Below, in pieces: positions 1 through 7,760 of a stretch of 42,384 nucleotides of DNA. The stretch is from JBBIWA01 sp037439425. Lineage in GTDB: Bacteria > Acidobacteriota > Blastocatellia > RBC074. The DNA lies in NCBI GenBank assembly GCA_037439425.1, contig JBBIWA010000046.1:1-42384 (forward strand), given 5' to 3'. Under the pieces are notes generated by a model. It saw only the letters and a list, made by a program, of their open reading frames with translations. It was not told the origin of the DNA and ran no database searches. Made by a program: the position numbers and the translations under genes. Within the stretch, counting starts at the first letter, position 1. Every line of letters starts with the position of its first letter.

Positions 1-334
1 GATACCGAGTCTTGCGATTACGACGGCTGCGACGCAGGGCCGCGCGCTCCTGCATCCGCCTTTTGATAGTTTCACCGCGGTGTTCTATCTCAGCCGCCAG
101 GATCACCTCTCCCGTAGCTTGGTTGACTACAGCAACTCCTGTTATCTTGCTGCCAGGATCGATCTTGATCTTGATCTCCGGTAGCACGGGATCAGGCACC
201 GCTCTCTTGAGGATAATGGTGAAGGGATAACGCCGCCACACGGCGGCTTTACCTTTGCGGAGCAGCCGCCGTGCCCGACGAAAAGTAGTCGGGGCAAGCG
301 GTTGATAGTTGGTATCGAGAACGAAAACCTTCAT
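1..334 (-). CDS. iscB: IscB-like OMEGA nuclease, N-terminal fragment (runs off left edge)
   Basis: The first 111 codons of an IscB/RRXRR-family protein are present; the rest lies beyond the left edge. IscB proteins are RNA-guided DNA nucleases of IS200/IS605-type elements and the ancestors of Cas9. Residues 1-50 match the PLMP domain: a conserved start (MKVFVLDTN), QPLAP at 11-15 for the family's PLMP motif, an Arg-rich helix, GKAAV, and RYPFTIIL at 35-42. Residues 54-70 are RuvC-I (IKIDPGSKITGVAVV) with presumed catalytic Asp59. Residues 85-111 begin the arginine-rich bridge helix, with the RRSRR signature at 101-105. AAAGGA lies about 9 nt upstream of the ATG at 334. RuvC-II, HNH and RuvC-III cannot be seen here, so intactness and the choice between HNH-bearing IscB and HNH-less IsrB are open. 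Confidence 0.9.
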   Translation of the reverse strand, partial: MKVFVLDTNYQPLAPTTFRRARRLLRKGKAAVWRRYPFTIILKRAVPDPVLPEIKIKIDPGSKITGVAVVNQATGEVILAAEIEHRGETIKRRMQERAALRRSRRNRKTRY

Positions 335-640
335 AGGAAGTTATCCTTTCGGATAGGACCACTACCCGCTACTTATCTTCTGATGAGTAGCGAGTAGTAG
401 ATAATGTTTGCCTCGGCCCGTGTTTCTGGTTACTGACGTCTGCCACACTGTCCGTTAGCGCGGCCGCAAGTCCTGTTTAACTGCAAACGACAGTTGCATG
501 GAACTGGCAAGCATCCCATGGTGTCATGACCTAGATAACGTAGTTCACCAGCTTACCTGCTTGCGCCTGTCTGCATGCGAGGCACAGGCAAGCGCTGGAT
601 CACTGAGCCTCACTTGAGTGTTTGCGAGAAGAAAAATCGG
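335..640 (-). ncRNA. Candidate omega RNA region upstream of iscB
   Basis: In known IscB loci the omega RNA is transcribed from the stretch directly upstream of the nuclease, same strand, with the guide at its 5' end. Here that stretch is non-coding and strongly structured. One hairpin lies at 361-398: 5 bp, one mismatch, 7 bp, and a 12-nt loop. A second, composite hairpin at 548-598 stacks three helices: 548-552 with 594-598, 559-563 with 589-593, and 566-570 with 584-588. The palindrome GTCATGAC is at 523-530. The 5' end and guide would lie near 600-640. Boundaries are inferred from position and folding by eye; no covariance search was possible. Confidence 0.5.
361..398. other. Hairpin just upstream of iscB start
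   Basis: Arms 361-373 and 386-398 pair over 12 of 13 positions, with a C/A mismatch at 366/393 and a 12-nt loop. It sits 27 nt before the iscB start codon, where the 3' end of an IscB omega RNA is expected. No T-run follows on either strand, so it does not look like an intrinsic terminator. Confidence 0.6.
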
Positions 641-664
641 TTATCAAACCGCCAGTTTGATAAC
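640..664 (-). terminator. Perfect 10-bp hairpin, likely terminator of the APC transporter gene
   Basis: GTTATCAAAC (640-649) and GTTTGATAAC (655-664) pair perfectly around a 5-nt loop. Read on the minus strand the stem is followed by CGATTTTTCTT, and it lies 37 nt past the transporter stop codon, which fits an intrinsic terminator. The stem is AT-rich for a terminator. It also falls where the left end of an IS200/IS605-type element carrying iscB could lie, so a transposon-end hairpin is the alternative. Confidence 0.55.
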
Positions 665-700
665 TTTCCTTATTCCTCTCGCGCCGCGCACTCAACTGAA

Positions 701-2140
701 TCAGTCCCCGCTTTCCATCGCTATTTGAATCTTGGCTGCGCGCCGCTGGGCATAGCGGAAGTAAACATAAAGCGGCAGCCCTAGGGCAATCAGCGCCAAA
801 CCGGCAGCCGATTCAACCGGCCGCTCTTTCAAGGTATTGATCACAAGCCACGCCGCCACGAGCACGAAAAGGAGCGGCACCACAGGGTAGCCGAGCGTTT
901 TGTACGGGCGTGGCGCACCTGGCACCTTGCGGCGCAACATAAAAACAGAGGAAGTTACCAGGCCATAAAAGATCCACGAGGCGAAGATTACATAGTCGGT
1001 CAATTGATCAAAGGTGCCTGAAATTGCCAGTACGCTGGCCCAGCCCGCCTGGATGATAATTGACCATACAGGCACGCGCGTCTTTTCACTCAGAGTGCCC
1101 ACCTTCGAGAAGAAGAGCCCATTGCGCGCCATAGCGTAAGGCACGCGCGCATTGGATAGAATAGAACCGTTCAGCGCGCCAAGCGCCGAAAGGATAAAAG
1201 CTACAGAGACCAGCCTGCCGCCCCAATCGCCCAGGAAAGTCTGTGCTGCTTTGGTCGCCACTGGCAGGGCATCACGATACCTGGTTGAATTTGAGGTTGC
1301 GACTTCACCGAACGGCAGCGCGTAAAAGTAAGCCAGATTGGCCAGGCAGTAGACGAGAATGATCACGATCATGCCGACAATCAGCGCGCGTGGAATATTG
1401 CGCCCGGGATCTTGCACTTCGCCTGCTGCCATGGGCATGTTGTTCCAGCCATCGTAAGCCCACAGCGCCGCCAGCATCGCCGTGCCAAATGCTGCTATCC
1501 CGCTCCAGGCAGGCGTGCCCGGCTGAGTTGCCAGGTTCGCCCACGTGGCCGTTTTTGAAAAAAAGAACACGCCACCCACGATCACTGCGATGCCCAGGGT
1601 CTTCAGCACCGTCAAGACCGATTGCACCTTCCCACCGAAAGCTACGGTGGCACAGTTGATCGCTGAGAGAAGCAAAATCGCGGCCACAGCCACAAGCTGC
1701 AGCGTGCCGAACCGCCAGTTAATTGTCTGCCCTAGCAGCGTGAATTTCGATTCCGCCCACACGGTCGTGAAGGGAAAGATCGCTGACAAAAAAGTCGCGA
1801 CCCCAACTCCCAGAATCGCAATCGAACCGCTTCCAGCAACGATAAACCGCATCCAGCCAAACATAAATGCCGGAGCTTCGCCATAAGCGTGGCGCAGGTA
1901 AACGTACTCTCCGCCCGCGTGCGGCAACATCGCGCCGAGTTCAGCATAGGTCAGCGCTCCAGCAAGTGAAAGTAGGCCAGCGGCTATCCAGGCCGCGAGC
2001 ACAAGCGCAGGAGTGCCGACATCTTGCGCCATGATGGCCGTCTTGATAAAAACGCCCGTGCCGATGATGGTGCCGATCACAAGCGCCGTCGTATCGGTGA
2101 GCGTGAGACCGCGAATCAGTTGTTGTTTCTCTTCAGCCAT
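701..2140 (-). CDS. APC-superfamily amino acid permease
   Basis: This is a 479-residue inner-membrane transporter of the amino acid-polyamine-organocation family, with about twelve hydrophobic segments. Shortly after the start, a GTIIGTGVF stretch matches the broken first helix (GxG) that binds the substrate amine and carboxylate. The frame stays open upstream to 2278, but those extra 46 codons lie in a dispersed palindromic repeat (2172-2276), so the ATG at 2140 (MAEEKQQ) is preferred; no strong Shine-Dalgarno sequence is visible there. It follows, on the same strand and after 262 bp, a PLP amino-acid decarboxylase. Decarboxylase/antiporter pairs (lysine-cadaverine, ornithine-putrescine) have this arrangement, so exchange of an amino acid for its amine is plausible but unproven. 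Confidence 0.85.
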   Translation of the reverse strand: MAEEKQQLIRGLTLTDTTALVIGTIIGTGVFIKTAIMAQDVGTPALVLAAWIAAGLLSLAGALTYAELGAMLPHAGGEYVYLRHAYGEAPAFMFGWMRFIVAGSGSIAILGVGVATFLSAIFPFTTVWAESKFTLLGQTINWRFGTLQLVAVAAILLLSAINCATVAFGGKVQSVLTVLKTLGIAVIVGGVFFFSKTATWANLATQPGTPAWSGIAAFGTAMLAALWAYDGWNNMPMAAGEVQDPGRNIPRALIVGMIVIILVYCLANLAYFYALPFGEVATSNSTRYRDALPVATKAAQTFLGDWGGRLVSVAFILSALGALNGSILSNARVPYAMARNGLFFSKVGTLSEKTRVPVWSIIIQAGWASVLAISGTFDQLTDYVIFASWIFYGLVTSSVFMLRRKVPGAPRPYKTLGYPVVPLLFVLVAAWLVINTLKERPVESAAGLALIALGLPLYVYFRYAQRRAAKIQIAMESGD

Positions 2141-2171
2141 TGCCAGGTTTCGAGTGTTGGTTGTTGAAGAC

Positions 2172-2276
2172 TGAAAATCCTGCACGCTGGAAACGTGCGC
2201 TCCCAGGAGCCGATCGTCTCTTGGCGCCACGTAAGCGGCCTGAAAGACCTCTCGGAAAATCCTGGGTATGCACGCC
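2172..2276. repeat. Dispersed palindromic repeat, copy A
   Basis: This holds GAAAATCCTGCACGCTGG near its left edge and GAAAATCCTGGG near its right edge, with GC-rich palindromic stretches between. The same building blocks occur near 14681, 32570 and 41696. It overlaps the spurious N-terminal extension of the transporter frame, which argues for the transporter start at 2140. Confidence 0.55.
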
Positions 2277-2402
2277 ATTAGTTTCTACCCAGATGTGCGC
2301 CTTGAAGGTGAATTAATCATTCAACTTCATGCCAATCTTTCAACCGAGATTTTTTCCTCCGCCCGTCTCATCTGCTTCCATCAAGCCGGGTGGGACAACT
2401 GC

Positions 2403-3836
2403 TCACACCTCATTGATCAACAAATCCTCGTAGCGATCTCGTCGCCGGATCACTTCCACCCGCCCTCCCTCATCAATCATCACCGCCGCTGGGAAGGGGC
2501 GGCCATTGTAGGCCATCATCTGTGACATCGTGTAGGCGCCGGTATTAAGCATAGCGATCACTTCGCCTACCTGTACCTTCTCTGGCAGCAGGCGGTAGTC
2601 AGGCAAGCGTCCTTCGCCGTGCAGATCGAAATAGACATCGCCACCATCACACAGCGGCCCGGCCATCCGGTAGCGCCAGGCATGTGGCTCGGCTGCACGC
2701 GAAGCGTCCACAGCGTGGTAGTACCACTGGTACATGACCATCGAAAGCATCAAGTTGTATCCGGCATCGGTCAGCACCCAATGCTCACTTGTCTCAGGCC
2801 GATACTTGACATTGCGTACCGTGGTCAGAATCGTGCCCGCGTCGGCGATAATGCTGCGCCCCGGCTCCATTACGATCTCAAGCTCGTCAAGCAAGCCTGC
2901 GGCGCCCGTCTCGTGCGCTGCAGTGCGCACGGCCTCAATAGAGCTTCCTATCATCTCAACCGCTGTCAAATCGGCGCTCAGCATCGCGCGCTCCGGCTCT
3001 CGGATTTCATCAGCGTGCGCACGATCACGCAGATAATTGACCGGGATGCCCCCGCCAATGTTGATATGTTGCAGCCGGTGCCCGGTCTCGCGGAGCAGCC
3101 AGACCAGATGCTCCCACATTGTTGCGAAAGCCTGCACGTAAGGTGCGACATCCGGTGTTTGCGAACCGACGTGAATGTGAACGCCCGCGAGATTGATCAG
3201 TTCGGGTTGCTTGAGCGCGCGCAGCATCGCCTCGCGCGCCTGCGCTGGTGAAATGCCGAACTTCGAGGTATAAAGCGCCGTCTGCAACCCGGCCAGCGAG
3301 CGCGTGCCGACGCCAGCGACCAGACGGAGCGCCACGTTGGCGCGCCGTTTGAGTCGCACTGCCACTTGCTCGATCATCTCCAGCTCGCAAAGCGAATCCG
3401 CGTTGATAGCGTAGAGGCCTGCCTCAATAGCCTCGGCAATCTCGCCTTCAGTCTTAGCGAGACCATTAAACTCGATCTGCTCAGGGCGGAAGCCGGCGCG
3501 CAAGGCCTTGAACAACTCGCCACCAGAGTTGACTTCGACATCAATTCCGGCTTCTCGCACAGCCCGCAAAACGCCCAGCACGTTGTTGGCCTTCGAGGCA
3601 TAGCAGAGCTTGAGGCGCCGATGATGCGCCGTTGCCTCTTTGAGCCGCGCGATGTTTTCCCGAATACGCGGAGCCGAGATGACAAAGAGTGGCGTGTCAA
3701 ACTCACGCGCCAGCTCAATGCTATCCACGCCGTTGATGTGGAGATGATTGTGGCGCGCTTCGAGATAATTTGCGATTGCCCAGGCCGGCTGGTCAGTAGC
3801 GCTTAGCCACTGAGCCGAAGAAGGATGATCAGTCAC
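2403..3836 (-). CDS. PLP-dependent decarboxylase, Orn/DAP/Arg decarboxylase family 2
   Basis: This is a 477-residue group IV (alanine-racemase-fold) decarboxylase related to diaminopimelate decarboxylase LysA. Lys82 in CYASKANN is the expected PLP lysine. HVGSQ (mid barrel), MEPGRSIIADAG (phosphate-binding and substrate-loop region) and GPLCDGGD (the cysteine loop supplied across the dimer) are all present, followed by a C-terminal beta domain with GAYTMSQMMAYNGRP. It is longer than typical LysA (about 420) because of roughly 35 extra N-terminal residues. The start is a GTG whose GTGA overlaps the TGA of the upstream zinc-ribbon gene, so translation is probably coupled. Substrate is uncertain: DAP, lysine, ornithine and carboxynorspermidine are all possible. 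The neighbouring APC transporter fits a catabolic or polyamine role at least as well as lysine biosynthesis. Confidence 0.85.
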   Translation of the reverse strand: MTDHPSSAQWLSATDQPAWAIANYLEARHNHLHINGVDSIELAREFDTPLFVISAPRIRENIARLKEATAHHRRLKLCYASKANNVLGVLRAVREAGIDVEVNSGGELFKALRAGFRPEQIEFNGLAKTEGEIAEAIEAGLYAINADSLCELEMIEQVAVRLKRRANVALRLVAGVGTRSLAGLQTALYTSKFGISPAQAREAMLRALKQPELINLAGVHIHVGSQTPDVAPYVQAFATMWEHLVWLLRETGHRLQHINIGGGIPVNYLRDRAHADEIREPERAMLSADLTAVEMIGSSIEAVRTAAHETGAAGLLDELEIVMEPGRSIIADAGTILTTVRNVKYRPETSEHWVLTDAGYNLMLSMVMYQWYYHAVDASRAAEPHAWRYRMAGPLCDGGDVYFDLHGEGRLPDYRLLPEKVQVGEVIAMLNTGAYTMSQMMAYNGRPFPAAVMIDEGGRVEVIRRRDRYEDLLINEV

Positions 3837-4066
3837 TGAAAGAGCCCTTTCGGTGGTTTCTTCTCGAAATCTGTTGTTGGCAATTCACGTTGGCAGTAGC
3901 GACAAATGATTGCTGCTGCTCGGATGCGCTCGGCGCAATAGGGACAGGTTTTGAAATCGCCGACCAGTTGATATCTGCTGGCCAGCGCTAACAAGCCGCC
4001 CAGGACTGCCAGGATCGCTCCAGCAAAGATCGTCACGACCAGCAGTAGTTCCAGCAGCCTCATCAT
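3833..4066 (-). CDS. Small membrane protein with zinc ribbon
   Basis: This is a 77-residue protein. Residues 3-30 form one hydrophobic membrane segment, and residues 41-61 form a short zinc ribbon with two CxxC knuckles (CPYC and CRYC). The end is basic and probably cytoplasmic. AGGGA lies close upstream of two adjacent ATGs (4066 and 4063). Its stop codon overlaps the GTG of the decarboxylase by 4 nt, so the two are very probably co-transcribed and translationally coupled. I do not recognise a characterised family; zinc-ribbon membrane proteins of this size are common but mostly unassigned. A regulatory or scaffolding role for the decarboxylase/transporter pair would be speculation. Confidence 0.75.
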   Translation of the reverse strand: MMRLLELLLVVTIFAGAILAVLGGLLALASRYQLVGDFKTCPYCAERIRAAAIICRYCQRELPTTDFEKKPPKGLFQ

Positions 4067-4436
4067 AAGCTTTCCCTCAACAGGTTGCTACCGCTCCCCA
4101 TACTATTCGGCGCTTCTCCAGTGTCCCCCACCCTTGGGTCCAGCAAACGGCCTGTTGAAGGTTGACAACTGAGAACTGACAACCGCTTTCGCGGAGAGAG
4201 CAGCAGCTCAGGGGAAACTCTTTTCCAGCCCCACTGATCAGAGCTCGGTCATCAGCTGCCTGCTCACCCCCAGTTGCCTGCACGCAACGCTGAAAAACCG
4301 CTGCACACGAGATCATTGTCGCTTCACCCGGTCAACTGAAAGCCGCCGTCAATCAGATTTGCGCACGCAGATTTGCGTATGCAAGCGGCCGCTTGTGGGG
4401 TGGGAGGTTCTGAATACCTACGCCCCAAACGAGCTC
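4067..4436. other. 370-bp non-coding spacer
   Basis: No convincing gene. The short frames here have no family resemblance or ribosome-binding site. At about 4160-4183 it holds a low-complexity phrase built from GACAACTGA, which recurs in other spacers of the window. A promoter for the zinc-ribbon/decarboxylase pair is expected here, but I cannot pick out clear boxes. Confidence 0.5.
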
Positions 4437-5327
4437 TCAAGTGCTCAGCAAGGCCACAGCCCGAGAGATCAGGAAATTGGTCTGGCGCAGCGCTCCCAAG
4501 GCTGCCTCGCGGGTCACACCGGCCTGGTGCATGACAATGGCCACGCGCTGATCCCACTGCGCTTCTTCCAGCGCCGCCCGCGCTGCAGCTTCATCCAGCC
4601 CGCATTCAGCCATGACGATTCCCACTGCTCGCTCACGCAACTTGCGGTTACCTGCCTGCAGATTCGACATGCGATTGCCTGAGACATAACCGAGTCGCAC
4701 CATCGCCATCGTTGAGAGCATATTGAGCACCATCTTCTGCGCTGTCCCTGATTTCAAGCGGGTCGAGCCAGCGATCACTTCCGGGCCAACAATCGGCTCA
4801 ATGGGGATCTCAACCACGCGCGCCAGCTCCGTGTCTGGATTACAGGTGATGCCAATAGTTAAAGCACCCAGTTGCCGCGCTCGCTGGAGCGCCCCGATGG
4901 TGTATGGTGTGCGCCCACTGGCGGCAATGCCGACCACGGCATCTCGTTCACAAACACCGCGTGCCTCTATGTCCCGCGCCCCGGCTCTAGGATCATCCTC
5001 GGAAGCCTCAACGGCACGGTAACAGGCTTCATACCCGCCGGCGATAATCCCCTGTACCAAGTCTGGTGAAACCCCGAATGTAGGTGGGCACTCAGCAGCA
5101 TCCAGCACGCCCAAGCGTCCGCTCGTGCCGGTGCCGACATACAGCAGACGCCCCCCACGCTCCAGTCGCGCCACCACCCCGTCTACCGCGCGCGCGATGG
5201 CTGGAAGCACCTGCTCGACAGCTTCAGCCACTTTCTTATCTTCAGCATTGATCAGACGCAGTGCCGCAAGCGTCGGTAAACGATCAATCTCTGCGGTCTG
5301 CGGATTGGGCTGTTCAGTAATAGACAT
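4437..5327 (-). CDS. murQ: N-acetylmuramic acid 6-phosphate etherase
   Basis: MurQ splits the D-lactyl ether of MurNAc-6-phosphate to give GlcNAc-6-phosphate and D-lactate during peptidoglycan recycling, in the cytoplasm. The protein (296 residues from the ATG at 5327; a TTG at 5333 is the alternative) is family length and collinear. It has NPQTAEIDRL near the start, the SIS-domain sugar-phosphate loop YVGTGTSGRLG at 63-73, and LDAAECPPTFG with Glu79. Glu110 (ASEDD) is also present; by a constant offset of four these match the catalytic Glu83 and Glu114 of the E. coli enzyme. A helical C-terminal domain follows. It lies 70 nt downstream of a BadF-type sugar kinase on the same strand, and the two are probably one operon. 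Confidence 0.95.
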   Translation of the reverse strand: MSITEQPNPQTAEIDRLPTLAALRLINAEDKKVAEAVEQVLPAIARAVDGVVARLERGGRLLYVGTGTSGRLGVLDAAECPPTFGVSPDLVQGIIAGGYEACYRAVEASEDDPRAGARDIEARGVCERDAVVGIAASGRTPYTIGALQRARQLGALTIGITCNPDTELARVVEIPIEPIVGPEVIAGSTRLKSGTAQKMVLNMLSTMAMVRLGYVSGNRMSNLQAGNRKLRERAVGIVMAECGLDEAAARAALEEAQWDQRVAIVMHQAGVTREAALGALRQTNFLISRAVALLST

Positions 5328-5400
5328 AATCAAACGATGTGGGTGGCGAACAGTTTTACCTTACTTTCTCCCCCTCACCCTTTCACCCCTGCCCCTGCTC

Positions 5401-6540
5401 TCAACTGACCCACTGTTGGATTCTATCGTAACTGGCGCGCGCGAGTTTGACCGCTCCCATAACGGGCGGATAAAGTGGCGGCGCAAGAAAGGCCCTTGGG
5501 GCCACCATAACAATAGCCCGACGCAATGGTGCGAAGATTAACTCACCTGCCTCAAAGACGCCACCGACATAGGCTACGCGGAATGACTCTTCCTGCATTT
5601 TTAGTTGCCTGATGACTGCCACCGCCGCGCGTGCCAGTTCCCTTGCCGCATCAGTGAGGATCCCCAGCGCGACCGTATCTCCTTCGCGCGCAGCAGCCAC
5701 GACAATCTTGGAAAGCTGCGCGATTTCGCGCATGACCTTGATCGGTGAGTCATATATAACTGGCGGCAGCTCCGGCGGCGAAGAAACACCGAAGTGGTGA
5801 CAGACTGGCTCGCTCATAATGGTCGGCAGCGACCGGCGATCATAAGCTGAGACGACGGCCTCCAGAGCACGACGGCCAATGTAATAACCGCTGCCCTCAT
5901 CGCCCATAGCTGGTCCCCAACCACCTGCCCGCGCAAACTTGCCCTCCCGATTGAGACCGCAGGAAATCGATCCGGTGCCAGCGATAATGACCACTCCGGG
6001 TTGTAAGTCCGTAGCTCCGGCCAGTGCGATGCGCGCATCGGTCTCCAGGAGGAGATGAGGAATGTGGAGCGCGCTGCGAAGCACCCGATACATCTGGCGA
6101 TGATGCTTTGGATGCTGCACCCCAGCCAGCCCGATCCCGGCTGCAGCAATCTGCGCCTGGCTGAGGCCAGCCTGCTTACAGGCTTGCTCCACAGCGCACT
6201 GGATGGAGCTGATCGCCTTCTCCAACCCAACACGCAAGAAGTTAGCGGCCTCGGCCTGCCCTTCGCCACAGATCTGTCCGCTGCCTCTTAGAATCGCTGC
6301 GCGGGTAGTGGTTCCCCCGCCATCAACACCTAGCCAAAACTTCTCTTCTGACTCCTCGGGAAATGTCGAGTCAACTGGTAGTTGGCCCATCTCTTGCACA
6401 CTGCTTCCACGGCTCGCTTCTGGGCAAACTGACACTCTGGCCGACATCGCACTTTCCAGTCTCTCAGGGCGCCGCACAAGCGACCTGAAAGGCTCCTCCG
6501 ACATCTGAATCCAGTCCCAATCCTTAATCAAGCAACTCAT
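5401..6540 (-). CDS. BadF/BadG/BcrA/BcrD-type kinase, likely GlcNAc/MurNAc kinase
   Basis: This is an ASKHA-fold sugar kinase. Beyond the N-terminal 70 residues it shows phosphate-1 GVDGGGTTTR, a glycine-rich GIGLAGVQHP stretch, phosphate-2 IAGTGSI, and GDEGSGYYIG, as in N-acetylglucosamine kinases of the BadF group. The frame is open up to 6762, but the ATG at 6540 has GGAAGGGG at a good distance, giving 379 residues. Even so, about 70 residues before the kinase core are low in similarity to anything I know, so a later start (6504 or 6447) is possible. With murQ just downstream it resembles the MurNAc/GlcNAc kinase MurK of Clostridium, which supplies MurNAc-6-phosphate to MurQ. The substrate assignment is inferred from context. 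Confidence 0.85.
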   Translation of the reverse strand: MSCLIKDWDWIQMSEEPFRSLVRRPERLESAMSARVSVCPEASRGSSVQEMGQLPVDSTFPEESEEKFWLGVDGGGTTTRAAILRGSGQICGEGQAEAANFLRVGLEKAISSIQCAVEQACKQAGLSQAQIAAAGIGLAGVQHPKHHRQMYRVLRSALHIPHLLLETDARIALAGATDLQPGVVIIAGTGSISCGLNREGKFARAGGWGPAMGDEGSGYYIGRRALEAVVSAYDRRSLPTIMSEPVCHHFGVSSPPELPPVIYDSPIKVMREIAQLSKIVVAAAREGDTVALGILTDAARELARAAVAVIRQLKMQEESFRVAYVGGVFEAGELIFAPLRRAIVMVAPRAFLAPPLYPPVMGAVKLARASYDRIQQWVS

Positions 6541-6819
6541 TATGTCCCCTTCCCAGCTAGCCCTTGGCCCCGAGAAACCGGTCTTGGAGAGCCAATGCTT
6601 GAGGTGGATGGAAAAATCATACCTGGCTCTCAACGGCAAATAAAACCAAAAGTTCTGATCATAACCATTAGCCTGACCGATTAAGCCTGGCGCGCAAGCT
6701 TCTGGCCCCACCAGGTCTGATTCGCCCAAAGCGGCCGAGAGCCCTAAGCTTCTCCAGGTCAAAGCTCATCAGGAATAAATTTTGGAGTCGGCAGGCAGAT
6801 TTTCAGCTTAAATCAGCAA

Positions 6820-6837
6820 TTCCCGCTCAAGCGGGAA
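6820..6837. other. 18-bp near-perfect palindrome
   Basis: TTCCCGCTCAAGCGGGAA has 8-bp arms around CA. It is about 280 nt upstream of the kinase/murQ start on that operon's 5' side, so it could be an operator or a leader hairpin. No T-run follows on either strand. Confidence 0.35.
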
Positions 6838-7055
6838 AGGAGGGGCTCCGAGTGTGCCGCCGCAGGTGCCTCACTGAGTCAGATGGCCCACCGATCGCGG
6901 AATATCGTAGATAGTAGCAGCAGCAAACGGCCACCGCCCCAGCTTCGAGGAAGCTTGTTTGCCCGCTCCGGGGCTACGGTACCGCTGATTGAGACGTGGG
7001 CCGCTTCGTCGCCATCTTTCTTCGCTCGCTGCAACCTGAGTCTCGCCTGATTAAG

Positions 7056-7405
7056 TCACGTTTGTAGCTAATGAGATGCCACGGCCTTGCGCCATGGAGT
7101 TTCACGTTTGTATCTATGCACACGGGCAGGATCATTTTGAGATACCACGGCCTTGCGCCGTGGAGTTTCACGTTTGTGGCTACACACGCGAGCGGGAGCA
7201 TTTTGAGATGCCACGGCCTTGTGCCGTGGGGTTTCACGTTTGTGGCTAACATCGACGTTTTTTCCTAAACGCTCTCAATTCGCGCTTACAGTAGCAGGAA
7301 TCGTGAGACCCCACGGCGCAAGGCCGTTTTGAATTTCGGATTGCGAATTGCGAATTGCGAATTTGGTAGCCAGGATCGTGAAACTCCAGGGCGCAAGGCC
7401 GTGGC
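7056..7405. repeat. REP-like array: 66-bp direct repeats plus inverted copies
   Basis: Three near-identical units start at 7073, 7139 and 7205 (period 66). Each has a 44-bp conserved part carrying the stem CCACGGC / GCCGTGG around CTTGC, followed by GTTTCACGTTTGT, then about 22 variable bases. A partial unit precedes at 7056-7070. Two inverted partial copies lie at about 7301-7327 and 7376-7405. A tandem 7-mer (ATTGCGA x3) at about 7340-7362 sits between the inverted copies. Confidence 0.85.
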
Positions 7406-7585
7406 CTCTTTGCGGCAAAATCTCATGTCTGCAGGCGCGCGCCTATTCTCTCCCTCACCACCAAGTGTGAATAATGCGTCTCGCCTCTCTTGCCCTCGCG
7501 CCTCAAACTTCCAGCAGAGTTGATCTTCCTCGAAGGAAAATATTCACTTCCCTCGAAAGCGACCAGGTGATACTTCTCACCACTC

Positions 7586-7760
7586 GGTCACAAACCGCAC
7601 ACTCCGTCTAGCTCTCCCCATCAATCAAATTCGCGCGCTAGCTCAAAAGGCTCTGGAAGGTCACAAACCGCACACTCCTTCCGACTCTCAGCCGTCCGCT
7701 TTAAGACCTCAGACTGTGACCTGCCGCAACGGCTCGGCCGATACTCCGTCCAAGCTCTCT
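7586..7760. repeat. Degenerate 73-bp-period repeat
   Basis: A 20-bp sequence beginning GGTCACAAACCGCACACTCC occurs exactly at 7586-7605 and 7659-7678. Each is followed by a similar pyrimidine-rich tail (gctctc/gactctc). A weaker third tail (actccgtccaagctctc) is at 7744-7760. The intervening bases differ between units. Confidence 0.55.

Noticed and set aside
2141..2278. 46-residue N-terminal extension of the APC transporter
   Set aside because: It translates a dispersed palindromic repeat, and family similarity begins right after the ATG at 2140.
6541..6762. 74-residue extension of the BadF-type kinase
   Set aside because: No similarity to the family, and a strong Shine-Dalgarno sequence lies before the ATG at 6540.
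6974..7268. Open reading frames on both strands over the repeat array, encoding 22-residue repeats
   Set aside because: The frames stay open because the repeat period (66 bp) is a multiple of three; no start context and no recognisable protein.
7586..7760. 73-bp repeat as a CRISPR array
   Set aside because: The repeat is only 20 bp, has no internal dyad, the 'spacers' would be 53 bp, and the third copy is badly degraded.
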